A DNA stretch of 64,000 nucleotides. Source: Tenrec ecaudatus (lineage: Eukaryota; Chordata; Mammalia; Afrosoricida; Tenrecidae). The position numbers and the translations under genes are program-made. The stretch spans positions 78,781,700 to 78,845,699 of the forward strand of contig NC_134546.1 of NCBI RefSeq assembly GCF_050624435.1, in the 5' to 3' direction. The first letter of the stretch is position 1. Each line of letters opens with the position of its first letter. The notes below the pieces were generated by a model that was not told the origin of the DNA, did no database searches, and saw only the letters and a list, made by a program, of their open reading frames with translations. Below, piece after piece: positions 47,517 to 57,889 of the stretch.

Positions 47517-48720
47517 TGTGTTAGGGTGGACTAGAGAAACAAATTCATAGATACTCAAATCTGTTTAAGAAAGGCCTTTATATAAAAGAGCAATTGTATA
47601 TTGAGAAAACATCCTATTCATGTCCACATCAAGTGCGTAAGTCCTATATTAACCCATATTTCCAATACCAATCTAAAAATACCACTTCAGACTCATGCAA
47701 CACATGCAATGACCCTGGATACAGGAAGTTCACAGGCCAGTAGGTGGAAAGACTTGTGGATCCAGAGGCAATGGCAACTCTCAATGCTGGCAGGGGTGTC
47801 TCTACAGGCTCCTCCAGCTGCAGGAATCTAGTGTAGCTCCATGTGTCTTATCAGCAAGAACGTTTCACAGGGAGTGTGAGGTAAAGGCCAGCCTCCCACA
47901 ACTAATTGCAGGATTGATAGGTACAATAGTACAGTTGAGATATATAAAGATTATAATAAAGTCCTAGAGAATAAGGAGAGATACATATTTCCTGGTAGCA
48001 TGCTCACCTCAGTCCCACTTGGTGGTCCACGTGGAGATGGGAGACAGGAGGGCAGGAGAGAGGGGGAGGGGAAGGAGGACAATGGGAAAGGGAACAAGGG
48101 AGCAAGGATGGAGGGAGAGGAAGGGATAGCTGAGAGCAAGGGAGAGTGAGGGGAGGGAGCATTTTATTGTTAACCCAGGCTTATGTATCTTGTTTTGGGT
48201 GGGGCATGCAAGCCCCCAAATTACTGGTAAAGACATAGTCAGAGAAAAGGGTTGTGCTATAGGTAATACAGTAGTGGTAGGGGGTGATATACGGGTACAT
48301 ACAATATAGGAAGAGGAGGGATTAAGGGTTTACATGTGATAAGATGGGTGGATCCTAGATTCAGGATGGCAGCCTAACTTTGGATGTCACCAAGCAGGTT
48401 TCCTGGCTCTCCATGGAAACCATTAATAGTAGTGTGGGCACTCCACCTACAGTGGACCAGAGGCCTGCAGGAGGAATATGTCTAAGCATCTGACCTCCCA
48501 TGAGCTGGTAAATAACATGTTTGGCATATCTTTGAGTGAGACAAAGCTGGGTGGGTCTTTTGCATCTCACAACTGAAGTGAGTGTGTATCCCTCCTCCAG
48601 CAAGCTATTTATTTCCATAGCATTACCAAATGAGGTCATCAAGCTGTGACCTGAAAGGCTAAATTCCACCCCTTCACTTTCAATATTCTCAAGCTGACAC
48701 CAGATTATGTAACTACCACA
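47517..48720 (-). mobile_element. MaLR-type LTR split by another LTR
   Basis: Outer ends TGTGTTAG (47517) and CTACCACA (48720) are the inverted termini of the MaLR-type family. The left part (47517-47874) and right part (48572-48720) are collinear with the copy at 59147-59640, and the intervening 0.7 kb is foreign. Confidence 0.72.
47875..48571 (-). mobile_element. Solo LTR, ERV class II-like, nested
   Basis: Foreign block inside the MaLR-type LTR. It is bounded by TGTGAG (47875) and CTCACA (48566-48571), a 6-bp perfect inverted pair with TG...CA ends. On the minus strand AATAAA (48168-48163) is followed by a long pyrimidine-rich R/U5 region, a pattern common in class II LTRs. No convincing target-site duplication was seen. 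Confidence 0.5.
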
Positions 48721-48829
48721 GTTTCAGCACAATATGAAATAAGATTGGTATTTAATGGTAGCCTTATTTGAATCCAATTTGAAAGGTGAATGTCTTCACT
48801 TACTCTCCATTGAGTTCAATGTTTGTCAT

Positions 48830-49700
48830 TGACCTTGCATTTTGCTGTTTTAAGTCCTATCAAATCAGTTTGGACCCACAGCAACACTAGAGAAAACAGA
48901 ATGAAGTGTAGGTCTTGCTTCATCTTCATAGTTGTGATGTATGAGGCCTTTGTTACAGTTACTGTGCCAATCTATTTTGTTAAACGTTAAACTTTTTTAA
49001 TGACCTTATGTTTTATAAAGTTATGATTTTCCTAACAAATATCCAAAGTACTTGAGATGAAGTAATCGACTCCTCACTTCTTTCTATTAAGCATTGTACA
49101 TCATCCAATATACAGTTGTTTGTTCTTTTGTAGTCCATCCTACCATCAAATTATTCTCCAGTACCATAATTCAAGTACATCATTTGATCTTTCATAGTTT
49201 TCATTCATTGTCCGACTTTGATATGCACATGAGACAATTGGAAACCTCATAGTTTGGGCCGGGTACATCTGAGTCCTCAAAGAGACATCCTTGTTCTTCA
49301 CCTTTAAAGAGGTCTGTGCAGCAGATTTCCTCAACTAAATGCAGCAGTTGATTGAGTCAAATTTCCATGAATATTGGTTAGAGATCCAAGAGAGATGAAC
49401 TTCTTCCAAACTTCAACATTATCTCCATTTATCCTGATACTTTCCATTGGTCCCATATTGGGGAGTTTAATTTTCTTTATAATGAATTTTAAACTAAAGT
49501 GAAGGCAGTAGTTCCTGCTCTTTATCAGTAAGTTTTACAAGTCATATTGTCTTACAACATGTAGTTTTATGTCATTTGCATGTGCCAGATTATGAACCTA
49601 GCTTCCTTCAATCTTGATGTCATAGTTTTCAGTTAGTACAGCTTCTCAGGATATTTGCTCAGTACAGCATGTTGCACAGAGAAATTACTACAGTTTTCAA
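48830..49700 (-). mobile_element. RTE (BovB-like) fragment, reverse
   Basis: Inverted RTE text: 'ctttgatatgcacatgagac', 'aaagagacatccttgttctt', 'aagaggtctgtgcagcagat', 'gtcatttgcatgtgccagat', 'agcttctcaggatatttgctc'. The 3' tail lies near 48860-48900. Confidence 0.78.
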
Positions 49701-49929
49701 TGATTCTGTATCACTGTGATGCACAATGAAAATTCATGGAAAAAACAAACAAATCACACCACAGGTTGCATTGAACATATGTTTGTTTTTTTTTTTAAGA
49801 TTCTGTTAAAGTGTTTAAAATGTTTTCCAGAAAATATGGCCAGGTATTCTGTAACCATTCCAAGAAAAGATCTTAAAAACAAAGTCATCCAAATAAACAA
49901 TAACAACACCAATGAGTAATGGGAATTAA

Positions 49930-50030
49930 CATATTTGTATGTGTATCTTTGCAACTTGAATGTCCCCTTTATTCAAGTATCTATTCATGTCCTTTGCCCA
50001 TTTGCATCTCAAAACTCTGTACATGTCCAC
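49930..50030 (-). mobile_element. L1 fragment, short
   Basis: 'tattcatgtcctttgcccatt' is an inverted L1 ORF2 3'-end landmark. Confidence 0.5.
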
Positions 50031-50239
50031 CATCTCAACTCGTGCTAATTTAGATGTTAGGCTAAATAAAAAGGATTGATTTCTCAAGAGACTATTCAGA
50101 GAAATGAGAGAACACAGTAGAAATAATATCCACTGTCAACTGGGGGTTTAAATAAATCAGATTTTTTTTTTGTAATCTGACTTTTATGAAGAAAAAGGGA
50201 AGCTTCGGGTATTCACAGGAAATACCAAAACACAGGAGG

Positions 50240-50425
50240 GATGAGGGGAAAGGGAGAGGGAGAAAGAGAGGGAAGGAGGGAGGGAGAGAGTGTGAGAGAG
50301 AGAGAGAGAGAAGAGAAGAGAAGAGAAGAGAAGAGAAGAGAAGAGGGAGAGGAAGAGAGAGATGGAGGGAGAGAGGAAAGAGAGGGAGGGAGGGAGAGGA
50401 GTGGGAGAGAGGGAGAGAGCCAGAA
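50240..50425. repeat. Purine-only low-complexity tract
   Basis: About 185 bp almost purely A and G on the plus strand, including (GA)n and (AAGAG)n runs (50311-50345). Long polypurine tracts can form triplex structures. The long open frames here (up to 114 codons, both strands) are artefacts of composition. Confidence 0.92.
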
Positions 50426-50605
50426 TTTCTAAACACTCTCTAAGTTTTCTGTGTCCAGACATTTTCTCCACTCTTCAGTTTAAGGAACATGAGTTCTCAA
50501 TAAATGGAAGCCAATCCCAGAGAAGATGAAGACGTTAGACTTCCTCTTTTCGGTTTTTGAGAAAAGATTGAAAGTGTCTCTACTGTTTTCTCTTGGGGCT
50601 CTAAC

Positions 50606-51161
50606 ATGCAGATCACCCCTTCAATTTCCAGATTAAAGTTCAAAACTTGGCGCAAGACACCACATAGTGGTCAGAGTTCTCCAGGAACTATATAACTTGT
50701 CGGCAAGTTTTTATTTTCTTTCATATATTCTTTGGCCTGGAGGTTATGTCTCTCGTAACATCAAGAGATTCTAAAAATGAGTTGACATAAAAGAGGCTTA
50801 CATTAGTTGTCATCATGAATTTTTCTCCCTGCCCTGTAACAGGTACAGCATTAGGAATCGAGCCTAGGAGTGATGAATCCATCCCCAATCCTCCCCCTAA
50901 GATTTGCTGTCTCTTGTGGCTCCATATTTCTGGACCTGAATCTACCACAACCAGCAGAAAAGTTTGCAGCGCTTGTTATCAATATGTTTGAGCATCAGGA
51001 AACAAATACCTGCCTTAATGCAGCTGACTCTCAAGCGCCAAAAGAATATCCACCAACCAGTTCTCCCCGCAGCTGAGTGCAATGACCACTGAGGGCACAG
51101 CTGTCCATTACTGTGTGAGAGGAACAGTGAGAGGACTCAGTGCCATCCAGGCACAACCTTT
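50606..51161 (+). pseudogene. IGHV relic A (FR3 and recombination signal only)
   Basis: 51040-51122 matches the end of framework 3 of a VH gene: 'accaaccagttctccc', 'gagggcacagctgtccatta', 'ctgtgtgagagg' (second cysteine retained). Downstream is a decayed RSS: heptamer-like AACAGTG (51123-51129), a spacer of exactly 23 bp, and a nonamer-like ACAACCTTT (51153-51161). FR1-CDR2 are unrecognisable. ATGCAGAT at 50606-50613 may be a mutated octamer. Confidence 0.7.
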
Positions 51162-51429
51162 CCTGTAATAATGACCTCAGTCTATAGGAATCACATGGCC
51201 TGCACAAAGCACAGGAGCCAGACTTCTGGGCAAGGGCAATGGGGAGGGATGGGAGCAAAGAGCTTCCTGATAGTATCTAGGGTTTCCTTTCCCTCCAAAA
51301 TATTTTCTCTGAGAATCTTGTCTTCCTAAATATTTGTTACAAAAAACCACATCACTTTAAATATTCATTCATTTATAAGTTGTATGCATAAACACATTTA
51401 AATATATGTATGCATAAATGAACCCTGGC

Positions 51430-51625
51430 GGTGTTTTGGTTACTCATAAAGCTGCGACCTGAAATTTCAGGAGTTCTTAAGCACTAGCTGTTCCACAGTA
51501 GAAAAACGGGTCTTTTATCTCCCATAAAGAGTTACAGTTTCAGAAGTGCTCAAGGACAATTCTACCCTGTCCTAAAGGGTCATGATGAGTCTGCATTGGC
51601 TCATGGCAGTGAGTGTGAGTGATGA
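51430..51625 (+). repeat. AfroSINE copy
   Basis: Forward copy: 'aaccctggcggtgttttggt' head, 'ttctaccctgtcctaaaggg' and 'tcatgatgagtctgcattgg' body. Confidence 0.8.
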
Positions 51626-51629
51626 ATAC

Positions 51630-52480
51630 ATTGATATATACTATACTATTTGTGTCATGAACATGTGTTCAATGATTTTCACATCCTGGATGGCTGCACT
51701 GGATTAAATGAAAATGAAATCACAAGACAACAAACCATGGGGTTCATCTGAAGAGAACTTAATGAGGAATTCATAGCAGCACAGAGTTGTATAGTATAGA
51801 AGTAAAACTGAGATTGATTACTTCAGTTTCCAACTAATGGAACTAGAAAAAAGATGAGTATGCATAGGTAATAACCATGGCACAGGTAGTACGGCCCTGG
51901 GAGAGGCAATAAGAAAGTAACCAAGATAAATGAAATAACAGGAACACAACAAGTAAGCTGATTATATGAAAAGTGACTCTTTTAGAAGATGAAGAAAAGT
52001 GATAAATAGCCAGGTTTCCAGATCATCCCAAAAGCAGGAGGACGGGAATCTCTCAGATCAGAAACCGGAGAGGAGACACCATTCTGCATGTTTTGTGGAC
52101 ATGCTTTATGAAGAACTTCCTGTCCACAGTGTACAAATATCACTGAAATGTGGAAATGCCTTAGAAGGAAAGAAAATCAGTAAGGTTCCCACACAAGAAA
52201 CAGGTAATAGAACAGTCTACTATCATCATGTGTATCCACACCATAAGGGGAATCAGAGAGGATGCATTGTGAGTCCTTATTACAACACAGTTAGAAAGCT
52301 TGTTTTGTATGTAATATAAAGTTTACAAATTAAAAACTATTTTTAAAAAGATTGATAATATATAACAATTAAAGCAATGCTTGATAAAAAACCTGTTTAA
52401 GAGCTCTGTTTTCTGTTGTGAGTGCTCGTGTTTCTCTCAGTCTGAGGGAGAACTCTTGTCCATATTCTCTACTCATCTGG
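51630..52480. other. IGHV intersegment spacer, unassigned
   Basis: An open frame of 106 codons at 51999-52319 has no recognised homology. Nothing else is visible. Confidence 0.3.
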
Positions 52481-52498
52481 TTCTAAATACCAGGAAAC

Positions 52499-52530
52499 AT
52501 GCAAATGCAGCTCTCTGCCTGCTGATAAAA
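52499..52530 (+). promoter_or_regulatory. Immunoglobulin-type octamer promoter of IGHV relic B
   Basis: Perfect ATGCAAAT (52499-52506), the Oct-1/Oct-2 site of V-gene promoters, followed by a TATA-like 'gataaaac' (about 52521). A leader ATG matching VH leaders is not seen downstream, so leader exon 1 seems lost. Confidence 0.7.
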
Positions 52531-52765
52531 CCACCACAGCCCCTGAAGTGGGACATCTTAGAGGACAGTACCAGTTTCTGGGGTCTCTGCTGTTAATATT
52601 TTGAAACCAAGAGCTAGTCCAGAGGACACATAATTAATTTGGTACCAAACTTGGCTTTCATTTTGGCCATTTTACATGGTATTCATTGTAGAGCTTGCTG
52701 TGTGTATAATTGTGTGTGCATGTGTTTGTATGTAAGTCATCTAATCAGAGTGTCTCTGTTTGCAG

Positions 52766-53102
52766 GTGTCCAGTGTGGGGTGCACCTGGTGTAGTCTGCG
52801 GGCGATCTCAGAAAGCCTGGGGAGTCTTTGTGACTCTCCTTTGCAGCTTCTGGATTCACCTTCAGTGACCTCTGAATGAGCTGGGTCCGCCAGTATCCAG
52901 GGAAGGGCCTGCAGTGGGTCGCAGGCATTAGTACTTGTGGTAGTACATACTATACAGATTCAGTAAAGGGCCAATTCACCATCTCCAGAGACAACGCCAA
53001 GAACACGCTGTATCTGCAGATGAACAGCCTGAAAGACACAGCCATGTATTACTGTGCAAGAGACACAGTGAGGGGGAGTCAGTGAGAGCCCAGACACAAA
53101 CT
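52766..53102 (+). pseudogene. IGHV relic B, VH3-like, with intact-looking RSS
   Basis: V exon begins after a TGTTTGCAG acceptor with the leader-2 codons VQC. It then covers FR1 to FR3, including [13 protein letters not shown], a short CDR2, [10 protein letters not shown] and MYYCAR. Breaks: TAG at 52792-52794 (codon 6, Glu in relatives), TGA at 52831-52833, first conserved cysteine changed to Phe (52840-52842) and TGA in CDR1 (52873-52875). Yet the RSS is near consensus: CACAGTG (53064-53070), 23-bp spacer, ACACAAACT (53094-53102). It would be rearrangeable but not productive. Confidence 0.92.
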
Positions 53103-53109
53103 TCCCCTG

Positions 53110-54990
53110 CACGGAGGATATTGGTCTCCAGGGGGCATGGAGGACCCACAGAGCACAAGACTCAGACCCAGGAGCAGCTGGAGCTTCAAGGCTGGTTTCC
53201 TGTGGTTGTATGTGGATTCTCCTAAATCTCACAGTTCCTCGTGGGAAATCTCTAATTTAAAAAATAATACTTCTGTGCCTATTCCTGGCATCTGTGAATT
53301 CAAAAGTTATATTGTAACCAAAAATATATTCTGTCCCACAGCAACAAGCAGCTTCTTAACCTTTTAAGGACAGGAAATGACTCTGCCAGCGGTCCCTGCA
53401 TCATTGTTCTCATGACGTTCAGATAAAATACTTTCCAATCAGACTTCAGGGAAATGGTGCTTGGGTAAAGGTATCTATTAAGTGTTTGAGTATTGGCTGA
53501 AAATCTAACAGTATGTTCTTTCAGCACACTGAGGAATTCTAGCAATCATCTAGCTAATAGTTTAATAAAAGATAGGCAGTTTGCCTATTTTATATTGAAT
53601 TGTTCCTTCAAATGACACATTTTTTTCTTTTTCTTACTCCAGGGGAGAGTGCAAACAGGACCCCACTACCACGAATTATGCAGTCGAATTTCCAACATTT
53701 GGGGAAATCTCAGGGGTCAGGACAGCTTTGGTTATTTTTCCTAACCTCTGTAGCCGTATGTGTGTATGTGTATTTTTTTTCTGGAATCCCATCTGAAAAT
53801 ACATAAATTCACCAACTGCGTTTTATTATCTGGGTGCTAATATCCTATATCAGTCTATCCTTCAGAACTTGCAGCCCATGATAGTCCAGGAAACACACTA
53901 ACTTTTTGTGAAAATTCAGGACTTGGGGAGAGCTCTGGGGCCAAAGAGGATCATTCAGTTCTTCATGCTGGATGTTGTATCTTCACCTTCACAGACCCAC
54001 AGAATATCAGCCACTCTTTCTGGTTTCACCCACAGGGTCCACATTTGTCCTGTTAATCAGCTCATTCCCTCCTGGTGGCTTTGCTAGTAATTTGTTGTTT
54101 GATACCAGTAACATTCCCAGTATCCATTGACACACAACCTTAAGTGAGGAATTTCAGATATTTTGGTATAAGATCCTTTATAAAATGTAAGATTAGGTGT
54201 GAATAACTTTGTGGATGACTTTGTGGATAAGAAATGTCTTCCTGTATCAAAGGTAATTTTTTTTTTAGTGCTGCATGTACTCTTTCCACACTAGAATAAC
54301 TCTTGCGTACTTGTAGGAGTATAGTTGTCAAAGAAAACCTCTCCCTTCTTCATGATTTAAAAAAGCCATTCCTATTTATAGAATACATTGAATGGGAGCC
54401 ACTTTTGGCTGAATTCAATGAGATTTCTAGGTTTTGCTGACCTTCAAATTTTTGAATATCTAATAATTTTACATAATCTATTGCAGAAGAGAAAATGTAT
54501 ATCTGACCATTTAAATGCTCTTGGTTTTGTTCTGAGTATCTTAGAAAGATGTAAGTCCCTGAGAGGAGAGGACCACTGCCTTTACTCCTAAAGTTGTCCT
54601 CAAATTTAATTTGTGTCTCCCTCCTCAACCAGTTTCTTCATCACTTTCTGTGGCCTGAAAGAATAGGCCTTGGTCTTGGAGAATGGAGAATTCATGGCAG
54701 GGAATATGTTCTCTGAGTAAGAAGCCAACGTTTCTCATCCCAGATTGACCCCTTTAAAACTTTATTACAAAGTTACCACTCACATGCAAATCTGCACATA
54801 GTCCATCAGATATAGTCTCATAATATATTTACTCAAATTTAGCTCTTACTCACTCTGAACTCCTGGGAAAATAGGCCTGGTTCCCAATATGTCAGTTTCT
54901 TCCTCTTCTTGGGGGCAACTCTCAGAAGTGAAACTCTCAGGGATTGAAACATGAGGTTTGTGACTGCTTAATCTGTGCACCTGGCTCATT
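53110..54990. other. IGHV intersegment spacer, unassigned
   Basis: No repeat or gene could be named with confidence. Confidence 0.35.
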
Positions 54991-55007
54991 CTCTCAGGGA
55001 GCAGCAT

Positions 55008-55605
55008 ATGCAAACAGACGCCCTCTTTCTGCTCATAAAAAAACACCCCAATCCCAACAATAGAGTTCCTGGAGAAGATCCTCAGTACCATAATCTACAA
55101 GAGTCCCTATTCTGCAATTTGTATGAACACAGAATCATCATGGAGTCTGTACTAAGCTGGGTTTTTCAGGCAGCTATTTTAATAAGTAACATTATTGAGA
55201 GCAAGTGTGTGTGAGTGGCAGACAGTTGACATGTGTGATCGTTTTCACACACGGCATATACTGTGTTTGCAAATGTCAACTGTAATGTGCAACTGGTTGA
55301 GTCTGAAGGAGACCAGAGGGAACATAAGACATCTTTGAGATTCTAATGTACAAACTCTGGATTCACTTTTAGTAGCTCTTCCATGACCTGTATCAGCCAA
55401 GTTCCAGGACTGCAGTAGGTCTTATTTAGTACTGTTGATATACCATATTATACAGATTCCATGAAAGCTGGTTTACCATCTCCAGAGACACTGCCAAGAA
55501 CATGCCGTTATCAGTGAAAGGGCAGTTTAAAAGTCAATCACACGTCCTTGTATAATGGTGGGGAAGACACACGGAGAGAAGTCAGAGCGAGTACAGATAC
55601 AAACC
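55008..55605 (+). pseudogene. IGHV relic C, VH3-like, with leader exon
   Basis: Octamer variant ATGCAAAC (55008-55015), TATA-like 'cataaaaa', and a 46-bp leader exon (55140-55185) encoding MESVLSWVFQAAIL with a GTAACA donor. The V-exon acceptor has mutated from AG to AA (55271-55272). FR1 begins VQLVESE at 55284, then frame is closed by TAA (about 55344) and TAG (about 55417). FR3 'TISRDTAKN'-like at about 55480-55500. A decayed RSS follows: CACACGG (55568-55574) and ATACAAACC (55597-55605). Clearly non-functional. Confidence 0.85.
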
Positions 55606-55609
55606 TCCT

Positions 55610-55924
55610 ATGCAGAGAGGGAGCAGAGTTGCAGGGCTCTGTAAGGTCATAAAAAGAAGGAAGGATTCTGAATCATGAGCATCTGGAGTGGGAATTTCTA
55701 GTCTGGGTTTCTATTGTGATCCAAGGTTTTTAATCTCAGTTTCCCACTAGGAATTTATGTTTTATTATGATTCAGTGCCTACCCTTAATATCTGTGAATT
55801 CAATGTTGTATTGTAAGAAAAGAAAACATTCTCAGAGAGAGAAAAACAACCAACCAAAATGAGCTTGTCCCATAGGGAGTAGAAATTTGCCAGGGGTCAT
55901 CAGCATATATTTTGAGAAGTTCAG
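55610..55924. other. Unassigned
   Basis: Spacer between the third IGHV relic and a MaLR-type LTR. Confidence 0.3.
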
Positions 55925-56427
55925 TGTGTTAGTTCTGGTGGACTGGAGAAACAAATTCATAGACACTCCTACGTGTATGGGAAAAAGCTTTATATAAAAA
56001 GCAATGGTATATTGAGAAAACACACCAGTCCAGTGCAGATTAAACCCATAAGGCCAATATTAGCCCATATGTCTGATACCATCCTGTAAAATCCTCTTCA
56101 GACTCATGCAACACATGATACAACGCTGAGTGCAAGAAGATCATAGGCTGGTGGGTGGAAAGTCTTGCGGATCCAGTGGCATTAGAAGCATCTTACTGGT
56201 GGCGTGGGCCTCCACATGGCTCTTCCAACTCCAAAGGTTCTGGCTGCAATTAGCATAACTCCATGTGGCTTGTCAACAGCAATGCCTCACCGGGAGAGAG
56301 TGTATCTAGCCTTCAGTGAGCTATTTATCTCCTTCGCACCTCCAAATGAGGTCATTAAGGTGTGACCTGATTGACAGGCTAGACTGCACCCCTTCGCAAG
56401 TTCCCAGGAGATCATGTAACTGCCACA
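55925..56427 (-). mobile_element. MaLR-type solo LTR
   Basis: Ends TGTGTTAG (55925) and CTGCCACA (56420-56427). The flanks TTCAG (55920-55924) and GTCAG (56428-56432) agree at four of five positions, a plausible decayed 5-bp target duplication. Confidence 0.72.
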
Positions 56428-56449
56428 GTCAGAATATCTTTCAGGCAGA

Positions 56450-56760
56450 CTCAGTGGAGTGCTAACTGTTAAGGGCTCAACTAATGGCTGTAAAGTTCGT
56501 GGTTTGAAACTTGGTGTCATTTATTCAAGTACAATATATTGTAAAAAGTTGCTCTTCACCCAAACTAAAATTCTGTTGACATTGATCGGTTCCAACTCAG
56601 AGTAATCCTATAGGACAGACTAGAACTGCTCCCATAAGATTTCCAAGCCTGTATTTCCTTATGAGATTATTCCACCACAAATTCTCCCACAGAGCAGTTG
56701 GTGTGTCTGAATGATTGAATTTTCATTTAACAGCTAGGCAAGTCACCACTGTCCTACTAA
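56450..56760. repeat. Two AfroSINE pieces, head forward then body reverse
   Basis: 56450-56520 resembles a forward AfroSINE head ('gtgctaactgttaagggctc', 'gtggtttgaaact'). 56565-56760 is an inverted copy ('gatcggttccaactcagag', 'cctataggacagactagaac'). Confidence 0.65.
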
Positions 56761-56889
56761 GGTTGGTAGTTCTTACCTATCTATCAGTGAATTGTTAAAA
56801 TATTATTTTCTGTCAAACAATCATTATAGTTTAGAATTATGTATTTCATGAAGCCTTGCTGTTTTTCTTCCAGACTCTTCCCCTACATC

Positions 56890-57100
56890 AGGGGTCAACA
56901 AGCTCCTTTTTTTGAAAAAGACCTCTGAAAACCATGATTTATGATTCCATTTGTCATATAGACTTAGAGATAATTACTCAACCTTACTGATTGTGAAAAC
57001 AACAGCAGGCAGTAGAGAAGGACATAGCTGTATATTAATAGAATGTTCTTCACAAAGACAGGCACTGGGTCATGAACCTGTTAACCAAAGCCCTACACTG
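56890..57100. repeat. hAT/MER-type fragment, possible
   Basis: 'atcaggggtcaacaagctcc' and the following text resemble the inverted end of the repeat seen at 21905-22080. Confidence 0.35.
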
Positions 57101-57219
57101 AGGGTCTGTATAAGTAATAGATGATCTTTTGTTTCATTTCTTAAAACAGTTCTTTGGAATTTCATGCACATATGGTACAATTCAACAATTCAATCATATC
57201 AAGAAAAGGCATACACCTG

Positions 57220-57840
57220 TCAGTCTTCTCTGCAATAGGAGCAGCTCGCCTGCCAGTACCCCTCATCCCCTAAAAATTTTCGTGAACGCCAAATTCTTCT
57301 CCACCCCTCCCCTGGTCAGGAGCTCCTCCCAGCTGATGAGGTGACCCTTGTCTGCCGTGCAGAAACAGCCCAGACACTGACAGAAGAGCGCTTCAGCAGC
57401 TTGGCAGCCCCACATTATCTGACCTCACTGATCCCTAGTCACAGCTTCCAAACCAGCACATCTCAAGGGACATTGACACAGCAGCCAAGCTCATTGGGAC
57501 CCAGTTGCCACAGTTGGAGTGGCATCTCCGGAGCCTGCATTGGGACTAGGTTTGGGAGCCTCATCCTGGGTTATGCCAGGAACCCTTCTCTGAAGCAGCA
57601 GCTCTTCTCCTACGCCATGTTGGGCGTTGCCTTCTCAAAGGCCCTGATGGTGGCCTTCCTCATCCTTTTTGCCATGTGAAGGAGCCATTTCCACCCCCCA
57701 CATTTCTCTGTCCCACGTCTGTCTGCCCAATATGTTCCTTTCCCTGCACCTCCCTGGGAAGCCTGGGGAAAATAATTGGCTCAGAGTTTGACAGAGGGAA
57801 GACAAATAAATACTGTATTAATAAAGATGTTTCTTTTTTT
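57220..57840 (+). pseudogene. ATP5MC2: ATP5MC2 processed pseudogene (ATP synthase subunit c)
   Basis: Intronless copy of the precursor of F0 subunit c, the proton-carrying ring subunit of mitochondrial ATP synthase. The presequence at about 57280-57470 ([16 protein letters not shown], then [17 protein letters not shown]) matches the ATP5MC2 paralogue better than ATP5MC1/3. The mature part retains [17 protein letters not shown] and VAFLILFAM. Breaks: TGA at 57342, a frameshift around 57470-57540, and a 15-bp gap in the second membrane helix where the carboxylate is also changed (SKA instead of SEA). The 3' UTR ends with AATAAA (57818-57823). Confidence 0.92.
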
Positions 57841-57889
57841 AAATGTGGGGTGCATACAATCGCTATCAATTAAAAGTTTTTCTTCCTCC

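Noticed and set aside
50092..50471. Overlapping long open frames on both strands
   Set aside because: Produced by the polypurine tract, giving Ser/Leu/Pro or Arg/Glu/Gly repeats without any domain.
51999..52319. 106-codon open frame between IGHV relics
   Set aside because: No recognisable motif, no splice or promoter context; likely chance.
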